From the NCBI GenBank assembly GCA_003021755.1, contig PXQZ01000018.1:9246-43597 (forward strand): DNA of 34,352 nt, in the 5' to 3' direction. The notes under the pieces were generated by a model. It was not told where the DNA came from, did not search any database, and saw only the letters and a list, made by a program, of their open reading frames with translations. The position numbers and the translations under genes were made by a program. Shown here one piece after another: positions 1 through 7,852 of the stretch. This DNA is from Halobacteriales archaeon QH_8_67_36 (lineage in GTDB: Archaea; Halobacteriota; Halobacteria; Halobacteriales; Haloarculaceae). Position 1 is the stretch's first letter. Every line of letters begins with the position of its first letter.

Positions 1-549
1 ATGAGCGACCTGACCGCGACGCTCCACACGACAGCGGGCGACATCGAAGTCGAACTGTACGAAGACCGTGTCCCCAACACCGTCGAGAACTTCGTCGCGC
101 TGGCGGAGGGCGCCGACGACTACGACGGGGCCGAGGTCGGCCCCGGCACCGGCGCCTGGGAGGACCCCGAGTCGGGCGAGAAGCGCATCGACCCGCTGTA
201 CAACGACATCGAGATTCACCGCGTCATCGATGACTTCATGATACAGATGGGCGATCCGACCGGCACCGGTCGCGGCGGCCCCGGCTACACCTTCGAGGAC
301 GAGTTCCACGACGACCTGACCCACGACGAGGCCGGCATCCTCAGCATGGCGAACCGGGGCCCCGACACCAACGGCTCGCAGTTTTTCATCACGCTGGGCG
401 CCACGCACCACCTCAACGGGAAACACGCCGTCTTCGGGGAGGTCACCGATGGCATGGACGTCGTCGAGGAAATCGGCGCGACGGAGACGGACCCGAACGA
501 CGCACCCACCACGCCGATTCACCTCGAATCAGTCGACGTTCACCGGTAA
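1..549 (+). CDS. Cyclophilin-type peptidyl-prolyl cis-trans isomerase
   Basis: The 182-residue product is a single cyclophilin domain that catalyses cis-trans isomerisation of proline peptide bonds, probably in the cytoplasm because there is no signal peptide. The family core is plain: IHRVIDDFMIQMGD with the catalytic Arg at residue 74, then GTGRGGPGYTFEDEF, SMANRGPDTNGSQFFIT (Phe129 equals Phe113 of human CypA) and LNGKHAVFGEV (His142). Residues 37-69 form an acidic insertion common in haloarchaeal members. The ATG is the first base of the window, so its upstream signals cannot be seen. The stop abuts the stop of the convergent permease gene with no spacer. Confidence 0.95.
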   Translation: MSDLTATLHTTAGDIEVELYEDRVPNTVENFVALAEGADDYDGAEVGPGTGAWEDPESGEKRIDPLYNDIEIHRVIDDFMIQMGDPTGTGRGGPGYTFEDEFHDDLTHDEAGILSMANRGPDTNGSQFFITLGATHHLNGKHAVFGEVTDGMDVVEEIGATETDPNDAPTTPIHLESVDVHR

Positions 550-2892
550 TCACTCGGTCCGACTCGGCGTTCCCCGTGTCGTCGGCCGGCGGCGCGGGAA
601 CCGCTTTCTGAGATACCGCACGAGAGGGAAGAGCCGCTCACTCAGTTGCCCGCGAACGCCCGTCTCACTGGCGTAAACCAGCACCGGTACGTCCCGCTGG
701 GCCGACAGCCGTACCACTTCGTCGGGCGTGCTCCCGAACAGCGCCTGCTTGAGCCAGCGGTCCCGGGAGGCCCCGACGATGAGGACGCCGCCGTTGTCGG
801 CGGCCGTCTCGACGAGCCCCTCGGCGACCGAGCCGGCGAAGACGTCGGTGACGGCGGGTTGTTCTACGTCATCGAGCGCGTCCACCGTCCCCAAGGAGGT
901 CTCGTCGGTTCCCTGTTCCCCGGACGAAACGTTGATGAGGTGGAGGTCGCTCCCGCGCTTCCCGAGCGTGTCGACCACCGGGAGCAGTGCCCGGTGGTGT
1001 TGGCCCCCGCCAGCACCGACGTTGATAGTGTCCAGGTCGTCCACGACGACGGTCTCGCTGGCGAAGAACACGTCACAGGGGGCTTTGCTCCCGACCGTCT
1101 CGGTCACGTCCCGGTGGCGCTCGGGATAGCCCATCAGGATGCGGTCTGCGTCGTCGTCGCGAGCCGTCTGGACGATGTCGAATGCCACGTCCTTGCAGGT
1201 GTGGCCCTCGACGATGTACTCGACGTCGAGGGTGGCCTCGTCGAGTTCGTCCTCGATGCGCCGGGAGCGGGCGGCGGCCGTGTCCTGCACCGTTTCCCAC
1301 GGGGTCTGGTCGGGCACCTGCGTGACGTTGAGTACGTGGACGAGCAGCTCCCGGTCGGCGGTGGATCCGAGCGCCGCGGCGAGACGGACGTACCGGAGCG
1401 CCCGGCCGGGTCGGGCGACGGGGACCAGTATCCGGTGGCGGTCAGTAGCGGTCGGTTCGGCTGTCGTCTCCGCCTCCGCCTCCGCCGCCGCTTCCGGTTC
1501 CGGTTCGTGCGGGACCTCTCGACGTAACTCTTTGCGGCCGGGCGCACCGCCCCAGACGACGTACGCGACGACCAGCACCCCGGTCAGTACGAGGCCGGTG
1601 ACGACGCCTTCGAGGGGGAGGTTGTAGATGAGCCCGAGGTTCGCCAGGATACCGACGACCGGGACCACGGGCACCCCCGGGACGCTGAACCCGCGCTGGA
1701 TATCCGGAAACCGCCGCCGGGAGACGATGAGTGCGACGTTGACGACTGCGAGCGGAAGCAGGAGGTTCAGCGTCGCGAAGCCGGTCAGGGCCGTGAGCCC
1801 GAGCTGGAGTCCGACCGCCGCGCCGAGGCCGCCCTCCGCGGGGAGGACGCCGATGAAGACGGCGATGAGGACGATGATGACCGCCGTCGCGGTGGCGACG
1901 CTCCAGAACGGCGTGCCGTACTCCGGGTGGATGCGCGAGAACCGCCGCGGGGCCTGTCCCTGCCGTCCCATCAGTGAGCCGATGGAACTCGCGGCGAGGA
2001 TGGAGGCGTTCGAGGCCGAGACCATCGAGAAGATGGCGCCGGCGACGATGAGCGAGCGGCCGATGGGACCGAGAAAGCCGGCGGCGACCTCTCCCATCGC
2101 CGTCTCGCCCTGTTCGGCGATGATTTCCGCCGGAACCGGCGAGTTCACCATGGCGACGATGACGAACGCGTAGAGGACGGTGACCGTGACCATGCTCGCG
2201 GCGATGGCCCGCGGGACGGTCCGCTGGGGTTCGATTATCTCCCCGGCGCTGGCCGCGATGGCCGAGAAGCCAAAGAAGGTGATGAACGCGAGTGCGGAGA
2301 TGGTGAGGATGTCAACGGCGCCGCTGCTGAAGCTCGTCGTGAACTCCGTCACCGCCGTGGTCGGCCCGCGGAAGGTGAACGCGCCGCCGATGAACGCAAT
2401 GAGGACGGCGACTTTCGCCCCGGTGACGAGAAGCTGGAAGCCGCCGCTCTCCTCGGTGCCGCGGGCGTTGAGGACGCCAAGCAGGACGGCCGTGAGGACG
2501 CCGGTCGTCCCGTGAGGGAGCACGTGGAGCCACTCCGGGAGAACGAACTCGAAGAACCACTCGTCCATCGTCGCCAGGTAGAACGCCGTCGTCCCGGTGT
2601 AGCCCAGAAACAGCGACATCCCGATGGCGTATGTTAGCAGGTCCCGGTCCTCGAAGGTCCGCGAGCAGAACAGGTAGCCGCCGCCGTTCTCGGAGTAGAT
2701 CGAGGCGAACTCCGAGTACGCCGCCGCCGTCACCCCCGCGATGAGCGCCGCGATGACGAAGGCGACGACGGCGCTGGAGCCGATGGCGGCGACGGCGGTT
2801 CCCGACAGCGAGAAGATGCCGGCCGCTATCATCGTTCCGAGCCCGATCGCGAAAGCGATCTTGAAATCGAGTGTCCGTGTGTGCTGAACCAT
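550..2892 (-). CDS. APC-superfamily amino-acid permease with two C-terminal UspA domains
   Basis: The 780-residue protein starts with an APC transporter domain of about 460 residues. It has roughly 12 hydrophobic segments, and the GLGTMIAAGIFSLSG motif near the N terminus is the substrate-binding unwound helix TM1 of this superfamily. A low-complexity linker of Glu and Ala follows at about residues 460-482. Two universal-stress-protein folds then follow, the first starting at HRILVPVARPG and the second ending in GVLIVGASRDR. Haloarchaea often fuse APC permeases to tandem UspA domains, and the latter probably bind nucleotide and gate transport. The substrate is an amino acid or other cationic compound and cannot be fixed from sequence. 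The gene is transcribed divergently from the MOSC gene. Confidence 0.92.
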   Translation of the reverse strand: MVQHTRTLDFKIAFAIGLGTMIAAGIFSLSGTAVAAIGSSAVVAFVIAALIAGVTAAAYSEFASIYSENGGGYLFCSRTFEDRDLLTYAIGMSLFLGYTGTTAFYLATMDEWFFEFVLPEWLHVLPHGTTGVLTAVLLGVLNARGTEESGGFQLLVTGAKVAVLIAFIGGAFTFRGPTTAVTEFTTSFSSGAVDILTISALAFITFFGFSAIAASAGEIIEPQRTVPRAIAASMVTVTVLYAFVIVAMVNSPVPAEIIAEQGETAMGEVAAGFLGPIGRSLIVAGAIFSMVSASNASILAASSIGSLMGRQGQAPRRFSRIHPEYGTPFWSVATATAVIIVLIAVFIGVLPAEGGLGAAVGLQLGLTALTGFATLNLLLPLAVVNVALIVSRRRFPDIQRGFSVPGVPVVPVVGILANLGLIYNLPLEGVVTGLVLTGVLVVAYVVWGGAPGRKELRREVPHEPEPEAAAEAEAETTAEPTATDRHRILVPVARPGRALRYVRLAAALGSTADRELLVHVLNVTQVPDQTPWETVQDTAAARSRRIEDELDEATLDVEYIVEGHTCKDVAFDIVQTARDDDADRILMGYPERHRDVTETVGSKAPCDVFFASETVVVDDLDTINVGAGGGQHHRALLPVVDTLGKRGSDLHLINVSSGEQGTDETSLGTVDALDDVEQPAVTDVFAGSVAEGLVETAADNGGVLIVGASRDRWLKQALFGSTPDEVVRLSAQRDVPVLVYASETGVRGQLSERLFPLVRYLRKRFPRRRPTTRGTPSRTE

Positions 2893-2915
2893 TGGCGTTT
2901 TTAATGTTATTACTA

Positions 2916-2925
2916 TTACATGTAA
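2916..2925. promoter_or_regulatory. 10-bp perfect palindrome upstream of the permease
   Basis: TTACATGTAA is a perfect palindrome centred about 28 bases upstream of the permease ATG, inside an AT-rich stretch (2898-2926) in an otherwise GC-rich region. That is where box A of a leaderless haloarchaeal transcript would lie, so a dimeric regulator bound here could block TBP/TFB. The site is a guess from position and symmetry; no regulator family is identified. Confidence 0.35.
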
Positions 2926-3002
2926 CTCTGTCGCCTATGTGCCTAGGGCAGTATCTGACGGGTGGGAAACAGCTATTGCGCCAGTGCTTCTCGTTCCGGA
3001 CA

Positions 3003-3779
3003 GTGGCACACATCGAACGACTCACAGTGTATCCGGTGAAGGGACTGGACCGGCTCACAGTCGACCGGTCGCGGGTGCGTCCCGGTGGGACGCTCGAACA
3101 CGACCGGGAGTTCGCGCTACTGGACGGTGACGGCGAGCGGGTCAACGCGAAGCAGTCCGACCGCTTTCACGCGCTGGAGACGACCTACGACCCCGAGACG
3201 GTGACGCTGCGTGTCGACGCGCCCGAGCGCTGCGAGTTCGCCCTCGACAGCGAGGACGGACGGGCCGAGGCGGCGGCGTGGCTCACCGACGCTCTCGGGC
3301 TGGACGGTGACCGTCGGCTCGACCGGAACACCGATGTGGGACACGTCGACCGCCGGAGCATGGGCCCGTCGGTCATCAGCACCGCGACGATCGAGACGGT
3401 CGCCGGCTGGTTCGACGACATGACCGTCGAGAGCGCGCGGCGGCGGTTGCGCGCGAACGTCGAGGTTGGCGGCGTCCCGGCGTTCTGGGAGGACCGGTTC
3501 GTCGGGGAGAACGCGCCGGCGTTCCGGGCCGGCGACGTGCGCATCGAGGGCGTCACTCCCTGCGGGCGCTGTGTCGTTCCGTCGCGAGACCCCGACACCG
3601 GCGAGCCGACCCCCGAGTTCCGCACCGAGTTCCTCACCAACCGGCAGGAGACGTTCCCCGAGTGGGCCGACCGGGACGCCTTCGACCACCTCTACAGCCT
3701 GATGATCATCGCCAGCGTCCCCGAAGCCGACCGCGGGGAGACCATCGCCGTCGGCGACGAGGTCGAACTCGTCGCGTGA
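3003..3779 (+). CDS. MOSC-domain protein (YcbX/mARC-like)
   Basis: The 258-residue protein has an N-terminal MOSC beta-barrel domain (AHIERLTVYPVKGLD onward, about residues 1-110). A MOSC domain follows (about 130-255) that binds molybdenum cofactor in this family, through a conserved cysteine in VTPCGRCVVPSRDP (Cys187, with Cys190 nearby). YcbX and mARC members reduce N-hydroxylated compounds using electrons from a ferredoxin or cytochrome. I chose the GTG at 3003 because family similarity begins there; the open frame extends upstream to 2871 but encodes an unrelated stretch. The next gene, 50 bases downstream, encodes a ferredoxin, which suggests an electron donor. Confidence 0.85.
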   Translation: MAHIERLTVYPVKGLDRLTVDRSRVRPGGTLEHDREFALLDGDGERVNAKQSDRFHALETTYDPETVTLRVDAPERCEFALDSEDGRAEAAAWLTDALGLDGDRRLDRNTDVGHVDRRSMGPSVISTATIETVAGWFDDMTVESARRRLRANVEVGGVPAFWEDRFVGENAPAFRAGDVRIEGVTPCGRCVVPSRDPDTGEPTPEFRTEFLTNRQETFPEWADRDAFDHLYSLMIIASVPEADRGETIAVGDEVELVA

Positions 3780-3829
3780 GTGCTACGGGAACCGACAGCG
3801 GAAAGTCCGTCGGCGCGCTACCGGGCGCT

Positions 3830-4171
3830 ATGACAGAGGCCGACGAACCCGTCGACCCCAGCGAGGTCGGGGAGCAGAACGCACCGCCGGTCGAGGAGAA
3901 GCCATACAAGATAATCTTCGAGGCCAACAAGTGCTTCGGTGCTGGCAAGTGCGCCGAGATGTCGACGAACTGGTCGCTGGACCTCGACACCGGCGTCGCC
4001 AAGCCCGAGACGTACTTCTTCGGCGAGGACGAACTCGACCACAACGTCGCAGCGGCCGACATCTGCCCGGCGAAGAAGGGCCGCGGCGTCATCCACGTCG
4101 TCGACCGCCGGGCCAACGAGGAGATCGCCCCCGATCCGGCCGGCGATGGCAGCCTCTCCGTCGACTGGTAA
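3830..4171 (+). CDS. Small three-cysteine ferredoxin
   Basis: The 113-residue acidic protein has an NKCFGAGKC motif (Cys35, Cys41) and a distant ICP (Cys79-Pro80). This C-x5-C...CP spacing, with only three cysteines, is typical of single-cluster [3Fe-4S]-type ferredoxins of the kind that feed P450s in actinobacteria. A [4Fe-4S] cluster with a non-cysteine ligand is also possible. It is unlike the abundant plant-type 2Fe-2S haloarchaeal ferredoxin. The start is the ATG at 3830, after which the sequence is rich in Asp and Glu for about 25 residues before the fold begins. Its position right after the MOSC gene, on the same strand, suggests joint transcription and a shared redox role. Confidence 0.82.
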   Translation: MTEADEPVDPSEVGEQNAPPVEEKPYKIIFEANKCFGAGKCAEMSTNWSLDLDTGVAKPETYFFGEDELDHNVAAADICPAKKGRGVIHVVDRRANEEIAPDPAGDGSLSVDW

Positions 4172-4211
4172 CCGAAACCCGTTTTCCCCCGGGGCGTTCA
4201 GGTGGGGACGC

Positions 4212-4296
4212 GCGAGGGTAGCCGAGCCTGGCCAAAGGCGGTGGGCTTAAGACCCGCTCCCGTAGGGGTCCGCGCGTTCAAATCGCGTCCCTCGCA
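4212..4296 (+). tRNA. tRNA-Leu (anticodon TAA)
   Basis: The 85-nt sequence folds as a class II tRNA. The acceptor stem is GCGAGGG (4212-4218) paired with CCCTCGC (4289-4295), with discriminator A at 4296. The anticodon stem is GTGGG/CCCGC around the loop CTTAAGA, anticodon TAA at 4248-4250. A long variable arm (GCTCCCGTAGGGGTC) follows, then a T loop GTTCAAATC. CCA is not encoded. It reads UUA codons, which are rare in this GC-rich genome. Confidence 0.95.
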
Positions 4297-4412
4297 TCAC
4301 TCTTGCTGCGTCTCGTTCGCGAACGACGGCCACGTCGCTCCCGGGTTTCGGTACCGCAAACGGAACCGCGGGGCCTGTGTCAGAGCCGCCGTGTTCGGTC
4401 GCCGAGCCCCGC

Positions 4413-5225
4413 TCAGCCCGAATCCTGCGTGACGAACAGGTCGAAGCCGGTGTCGCTTGGCTCGTCGTCGGGCGTGAGATACCCCGCCGCGAAGGCGGTG
4501 TAGCCGGTTCCGCCGTTCAGGCTCACGTCGAAGTCGGCGACGACGTCGCCGTCATTGCTCTCGGTGTCGCCGCGTACCTCGACGGTGTAGTCGTTGGCGT
4601 CCAACTCGGTCGAACCCGATTCCGTGTAGTCGACGCCGTCGAACAGCACGACGTCGCCGCCCGCGGCGGTGACGTCGACCGCCGGGGCGTCGGGCGAGAG
4701 GTGGACCAGACGGAGTCGGGCCGTGTCGCCGCCCGGCGAACTGGTGTCGTCGACGAGTATCTCCGGGGCGAACGCCTCGTCGGCGCCGTCGCTGATTTCG
4801 CCGGCCGCGGCGACGGTGTAGGCTGTGTCGGCCTCCACGGTGATGGTGTCGTCGAACACCGACGTGCTCCGGTCGCCCGCCGCCGTGATCTCGACGTCGT
4901 GGTCGCCGGCAGCGAGTTCGAGATAGCTGCTCGTCGTCCCGAACGCTACGTCTTCGAGCACGGCCGTCCCGTCCACGTAGACGTCGACGTTCGGCGCGTC
5001 CGGCGACATGTGCGAGACGCGGACCATCGCCATCTCCGACATCTCGCCATCGTCGGTGTCGGTCTCCGTCTCCGTCTCGGGGGCCATCCCGCCGTCCGTC
5101 TCAGTGCTGTCGACCGTCCCGGTGGGGGAACTCTCTCCGCCCTCACCCCCGCAGCCGGCGAGTCCGACAGTCGCTACCGTTCCGATACCGAGCAAGACCC
5201 TCCGTCGGCTTGTATCCGATGACAT
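4413..5225 (-). CDS. Tat-exported lipoprotein with two DUF4397 repeats
   Basis: The 270-residue protein starts with a twin-arginine signal (SRRRVLLG, residues 6-13) and a lipobox LAGC with Cys25, so it should be exported folded and anchored outside the membrane. A Thr/Glu-rich linker precedes two homologous beta-rich repeats, VRVSHMSPDAPNVDVYVDG at about residue 68 and LRLVHLSPDAPAVDV at about residue 170. These match the DUF4397 family, whose function is unknown. I chose the ATG at 5225 because it places the RR motif near the N terminus; in-frame ATGs at 5234 and 5261 lie upstream. A box A 28 bases upstream fits a leaderless transcript. Confidence 0.85.
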   Translation of the reverse strand: MSSDTSRRRVLLGIGTVATVGLAGCGGEGGESSPTGTVDSTETDGGMAPETETETDTDDGEMSEMAMVRVSHMSPDAPNVDVYVDGTAVLEDVAFGTTSSYLELAAGDHDVEITAAGDRSTSVFDDTITVEADTAYTVAAAGEISDGADEAFAPEILVDDTSSPGGDTARLRLVHLSPDAPAVDVTAAGGDVVLFDGVDYTESGSTELDANDYTVEVRGDTESNDGDVVADFDVSLNGGTGYTAFAAGYLTPDDEPSDTGFDLFVTQDSG

Positions 5226-5249
5226 CACTTGCATCCGAAGAGTGTCGGG

Positions 5250-5259
5250 AATATAATAC
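5250..5259 (-). promoter_or_regulatory. Box A of the lipoprotein gene
   Basis: On the minus strand this reads GTATTATATT, an AT-rich TATA-like element centred about 28 bases before the ATG at 5225. That is the spacing expected for a leaderless haloarchaeal mRNA, and it supports that start codon over the upstream ones. Confidence 0.55.
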
Positions 5260-5526
5260 ATTTCGCAACTCGGACTAAACTCTCACTCAAATCCCTGCAA
5301 ACTCCGACGAGAATCTCTCTAAACACGCTACGTGAAAGAGTGGCCGAAATGGTTTTACCGAATATTCCCCGAGTATGATACATGGGAAAGAGGCGTTCGG
5401 GCGCAGTCCACACGTCGGTGAGGCCGGAGTTCGGCGGCGAGTCACGCCGCGACGGCCGAACCGGCAGTCGGTGCCCGGACCCCGATGTCGGTAGATTCTT
5501 TTCGTATCCTTCGGAAGCCCACACGA

Positions 5527-5805
5527 ATGGATACGGTCCTCTGGCAGACGCTTGCCGGCACACGCGGGGGACCGAACCGCGCCCGTGTCCTTCGTGCGCT
5601 GGACGACCAGCCGCGCAACGCCAACCAGCTCGCCGACGACCTCGACCTGGCGTACAACACGATTCGGCACCATCTGGAGGTCCTCGAAGAGAACGGTGTC
5701 GTCACCAGCAGCGACGCCAGCTACGGCGTCATCTACCTGCCCAGCGAGCGGGCACGGGACAACTGGGACACGGTCGAACAGATACTCACACAGGTGGACG
5801 ACTGA
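5527..5805 (+). CDS. ArsR-like winged-helix transcription regulator
   Basis: The 92-residue protein is little more than a winged helix-turn-helix domain. The helix pair is NRARVLRALDDQPRNANQLADDLDLAYNTIRHHLEVLEENGVV and the wing strand is TSSDASYGVIYLPS. It probably binds DNA as a dimer; I see no metal-binding cysteines and no sensor domain. I chose the ATG at 5527 over one at 5485 because an AT-rich element (ATTCTTTTCG, 5494-5503) lies at box A distance from it. A small membrane protein gene follows 51 bases downstream on the same strand, so the pair may act together as a membrane-sensed switch. Confidence 0.85.
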   Translation: MDTVLWQTLAGTRGGPNRARVLRALDDQPRNANQLADDLDLAYNTIRHHLEVLEENGVVTSSDASYGVIYLPSERARDNWDTVEQILTQVDD

Positions 5806-5856
5806 TATGAACGCACCATCACGGGCCAGGGTCGTCGACGGGACTCGGGAGGCACC

Positions 5857-6141
5857 ATGAGTCTCGTCCTCGACGCCGCGAGAATCGCCGCCGCTGTCAA
5901 CATCCTGCTGCTGGGTGGTATCATCGCCATCTGGGTCCGGACGTATCGGGAGGTACGCGCGCCGATGACGTTGGGCTCTATCGTGTTTGCGGCCTTCCTG
6001 CTGGCCGAGAACGCCGTCGCGCTGTACTTCTATTTCAACGCGCCCGCCGGGATGCCGGCGCTGGCGGTCGAAGTGATGGCGGTCCTCCAGATTCTCGAAG
6101 CCGTCGGTATCGCCGCGCTGAGCTACGTCACCTGGAAGTAG
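5857..6141 (+). CDS. Small membrane protein with three transmembrane segments
   Basis: The 94-residue product has three hydrophobic spans, at about residues 8-27, 38-58 and 68-91, separated by short loops that include IWVRTYREVRAPM. I recognise no catalytic motif. The same order, a winged-helix gene followed by a small three-span protein, is one I recall from other haloarchaea, and the partner could hold or release the regulator. The ATG at 5857 directly follows a GGAGGC-like ribosome binding sequence at 5848-5853. The function is unknown. Confidence 0.75.
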   Translation: MSLVLDAARIAAAVNILLLGGIIAIWVRTYREVRAPMTLGSIVFAAFLLAENAVALYFYFNAPAGMPALAVEVMAVLQILEAVGIAALSYVTWK

Positions 6142-6191
6142 TTCCGTCCGAGACGACGCGCTTTTGCGGCCCAGTGCCCTATCGAACGCCA

Positions 6192-6704
6192 ATGACCGAC
6201 GTTCCCGACGACGTTGCAGACGTGTTCGACGCCCGCGAAACCTTCGTCCCCAGTGGCAGCGGCTACGTGGTCGAGACGACGAGCTTCGAGGGCCACGTCA
6301 CCGCGAGCGAAGGCAAGCAGTGGCGCACCGACTACGAGGTCACCGTCCGAGCGCCGTCGCTACAGGCCGCGACGGTCGACGAGGTCGGCCCCGCGGTGCG
6401 TGACGGCTGGTTCGAAACGCTGGAACGCCGCCTCGAAGACGCTCCCAAGTCCACCCGCGTCGCCGTCGACCTCGACGAGTACACGGTCGAAGCAGACGAC
6501 GAGGAGGTCGTCGTCACCTACCGCTTCAGCCTCGGTGGCGAACGCGAGGCCGCCGACGTGGCCAAGACCTTCGTCGAGTACGTCGAAGGGACCTACGTCG
6601 AGGGTATCGTTCCCGGCTACGAGTACGTCGGCGTCGTCGCCGACCTCATGAGCGCTGCGAGTTCCGGTGGCAGTGAGGGGAGTCGCGGCGGGACGCCGCT
6701 GTAG
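6192..6704 (+). CDS. Haloarchaeal protein of DUF5813 type
   Basis: The 170-residue acidic protein is soluble, with no signal or transmembrane segments. The middle (about 25-150) alternates beta strands and amphipathic helices: a first strand block SGYVVETTSFEGHV, then YEVTVRAPSLQAATVDEVGPAVRDGW, and a late YRFSLGGEREAADVAKTFVEYVEGTYVEGIVPG. I associate this with the uncharacterised haloarchaeal family DUF5813, from memory. The ATG at 6192 is 50 bases after the membrane protein and starts MTDVPDDV. The tail after residue 155 is Gly/Ser-rich and disordered. It faces the RAM/trkA operon tail to tail. Confidence 0.72.
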   Translation: MTDVPDDVADVFDARETFVPSGSGYVVETTSFEGHVTASEGKQWRTDYEVTVRAPSLQAATVDEVGPAVRDGWFETLERRLEDAPKSTRVAVDLDEYTVEADDEEVVVTYRFSLGGEREAADVAKTFVEYVEGTYVEGIVPGYEYVGVVADLMSAASSGGSEGSRGGTPL

Positions 6705-6770
6705 CGGTCGAGCCGGAGCGTACGGCGAGCGAAGCGAGCCACCGGCCGTCTTTCGCCAGGTTTTTGAAGT

Positions 6771-6814
6771 ACGGGGTTCCCGCAGCGCCGCGTAGCGGCG
6801 CGAGGAAACCCCGT
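6771..6814. terminator. Compound hairpin between convergent genes
   Basis: This element has an outer stem ACGGGGTT (6771-6778) with AACCCCGT (6807-6814) and an inner perfect 7-bp stem GCGCCGC (6785-6791) with GCGGCGC (6795-6801) around a GTA loop. It lies between two converging genes, so it could end transcripts on both strands, and T- or A-rich tracts flank it (6761-6765 and 6820-6824). The inner module resembles palindromes found inside ribosomal genes in this window. Confidence 0.5.
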
Positions 6815-6833
6815 GCTATAAAAAGTGGGTTCC

Positions 6834-7064
6834 CTAGTCCATCGCGATGTACGTCTGCGTGGACTCGACGCCCTCGATGTCCTGGACATGTGTCGCGGCG
6901 GCGTCCTTGACGGCGGCGGGTGTGTCGACGCTCACCTTGACGATGAGGTCGACGTCGCCGGCGACGATGTGGGCCTCGGTAACGCCGTCGATACCCTCGA
7001 TTTCGCCCCGCAGCCGGTCGGCATCGCCGGTGTGGGCCTTGACCATGACGTAGGCGGTGACCAC
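6834..7064 (-). CDS. Stand-alone Lrp/AsnC ligand-binding (RAM) domain protein
   Basis: The 76-residue protein is a single ACT-like RAM domain without the helix-turn-helix of full Lrp regulators. Visible landmarks are AYVMVKAHTGDADRL, VTEAHIVAGDVDLIVKV and VESTQTYIAMD. Such domains bind amino acids or other small ligands at oligomer interfaces and can modulate partner proteins. The gene begins with GTG at 7064, two bases after the stop of the trkA-like gene, so the two are almost certainly co-transcribed. A paralogue starts at 7879 on the other side of that gene. Confidence 0.9.
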   Translation of the reverse strand: MVTAYVMVKAHTGDADRLRGEIEGIDGVTEAHIVAGDVDLIVKVSVDTPAAVKDAAATHVQDIEGVESTQTYIAMD

Positions 7065-7066
7065 GT

Positions 7067-7753
7067 TCAGGCACCTCCCAGCGCCTTGGAGGGGCCGCTC
7101 TCACCCACGACGATGCTCCGGACGTCCGAGAGCGCGTCGAAGTCGGCCAGCACGACCAGGTGGTCGCCGGCGTCCAGCGTCTCGTCGGGGTCGGGGACGT
7201 CCAGTGGGGCGTCGCTTTTCCCGTGGGCGAGCAGTCTGGTGTCGGCGGGCAGTTCGAGTTCGGAGAGCGAGTAGCCTTTCATGGGTGCGGAGTCGGTGAT
7301 GGTGAACTCGACGAGCTGGAGGTGCTGGGCGATGTCGGCGATGGCGCGGATGTTCCCGCCCAAGAGCGCGTTCTTGGCGGCGATGGCGCCGAGTCGCTCG
7401 GGGTAGATTATCTCGTCGACGTCGGACGCGTAGCGGCGGTATATCTCCTCGCGGTAGTCCTCGTCGATGCGCATGACGGTGCGACAGCCGTACTGCTTGC
7501 CGATCATGCAGGCGACGAAGTTGTCGTTCAGGTCGCCGGTGAGCGCACCGATGGCGTCCGCCTCGGCCAGGTTCGCCGATTCTAGCGTCTCTTCGAGGGC
7601 CCCGTCGCCGTCGAGAACGTCGAAGCCGGCGGCCCGTGCCCGCTCGACGGCACCCTCGTCGCGCTCGATGAGTGTGACGTCGTGTCCACTCTCCCGCAGT
7701 ACCCGCGCGGTCCGAAGTCCAACACGGCCGGCACCCACGATAACGTATAGCAT
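7067..7753 (-). CDS. TrkA-type NAD-binding and TrkA-C protein
   Basis: The 228-residue protein has an N-terminal RCK/TrkA-N Rossmann domain with GAGRVG at residues 7-12 and an acidic residue closing strand 2 (LIERDEG), as in NAD(H)-binding members. A C-terminal TrkA-C domain follows (about 140-225). There is no membrane part, so it should act as the cytoplasmic gating subunit of a potassium channel or transporter, though no TrkH is nearby. I chose the ATG at 7753 since the Rossmann fold starts there and a box A lies 29 bases upstream. The RAM gene follows directly, suggesting a second sensor coupled to this one. Confidence 0.9.
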   Translation of the reverse strand: MLYVIVGAGRVGLRTARVLRESGHDVTLIERDEGAVERARAAGFDVLDGDGALEETLESANLAEADAIGALTGDLNDNFVACMIGKQYGCRTVMRIDEDYREEIYRRYASDVDEIIYPERLGAIAAKNALLGGNIRAIADIAQHLQLVEFTITDSAPMKGYSLSELELPADTRLLAHGKSDAPLDVPDPDETLDAGDHLVVLADFDALSDVRSIVVGESGPSKALGGA

Positions 7754-7776
7754 AGACGGCAGTATGCGACGGGGAC

Positions 7777-7788
7777 GAATAAAAGTAC
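7777..7788 (-). promoter_or_regulatory. Box A of the trkA-like operon
   Basis: On the minus strand this reads GTACTTTTATTC, a good haloarchaeal box A with a TTTTATT core centred about 29 bases before the ATG at 7753. It predicts a leaderless transcript and fixes the start of the trkA-like gene. Confidence 0.7.
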
Positions 7789-7852
7789 CCCGCACGCCGC
7801 TTTGCCTACCGTCGGTCGGCCGCCGGAAGTCGTCAGTCGCGCGAACGTTTTT

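Noticed and set aside
646-1527. Long plus-strand open frame opposite the permease
   Set aside because: It is the antisense of the UspA region; GC-rich haloarchaeal genes regularly keep the opposite frame open, and its product has no domain and an Arg/Val-rich composition.
6720-6745. GCGAGCGAAGCGAGC next to the compound hairpin
   Set aside because: It is a short direct repeat of GCGAGC and not a hairpin; too short to call an element by itself.
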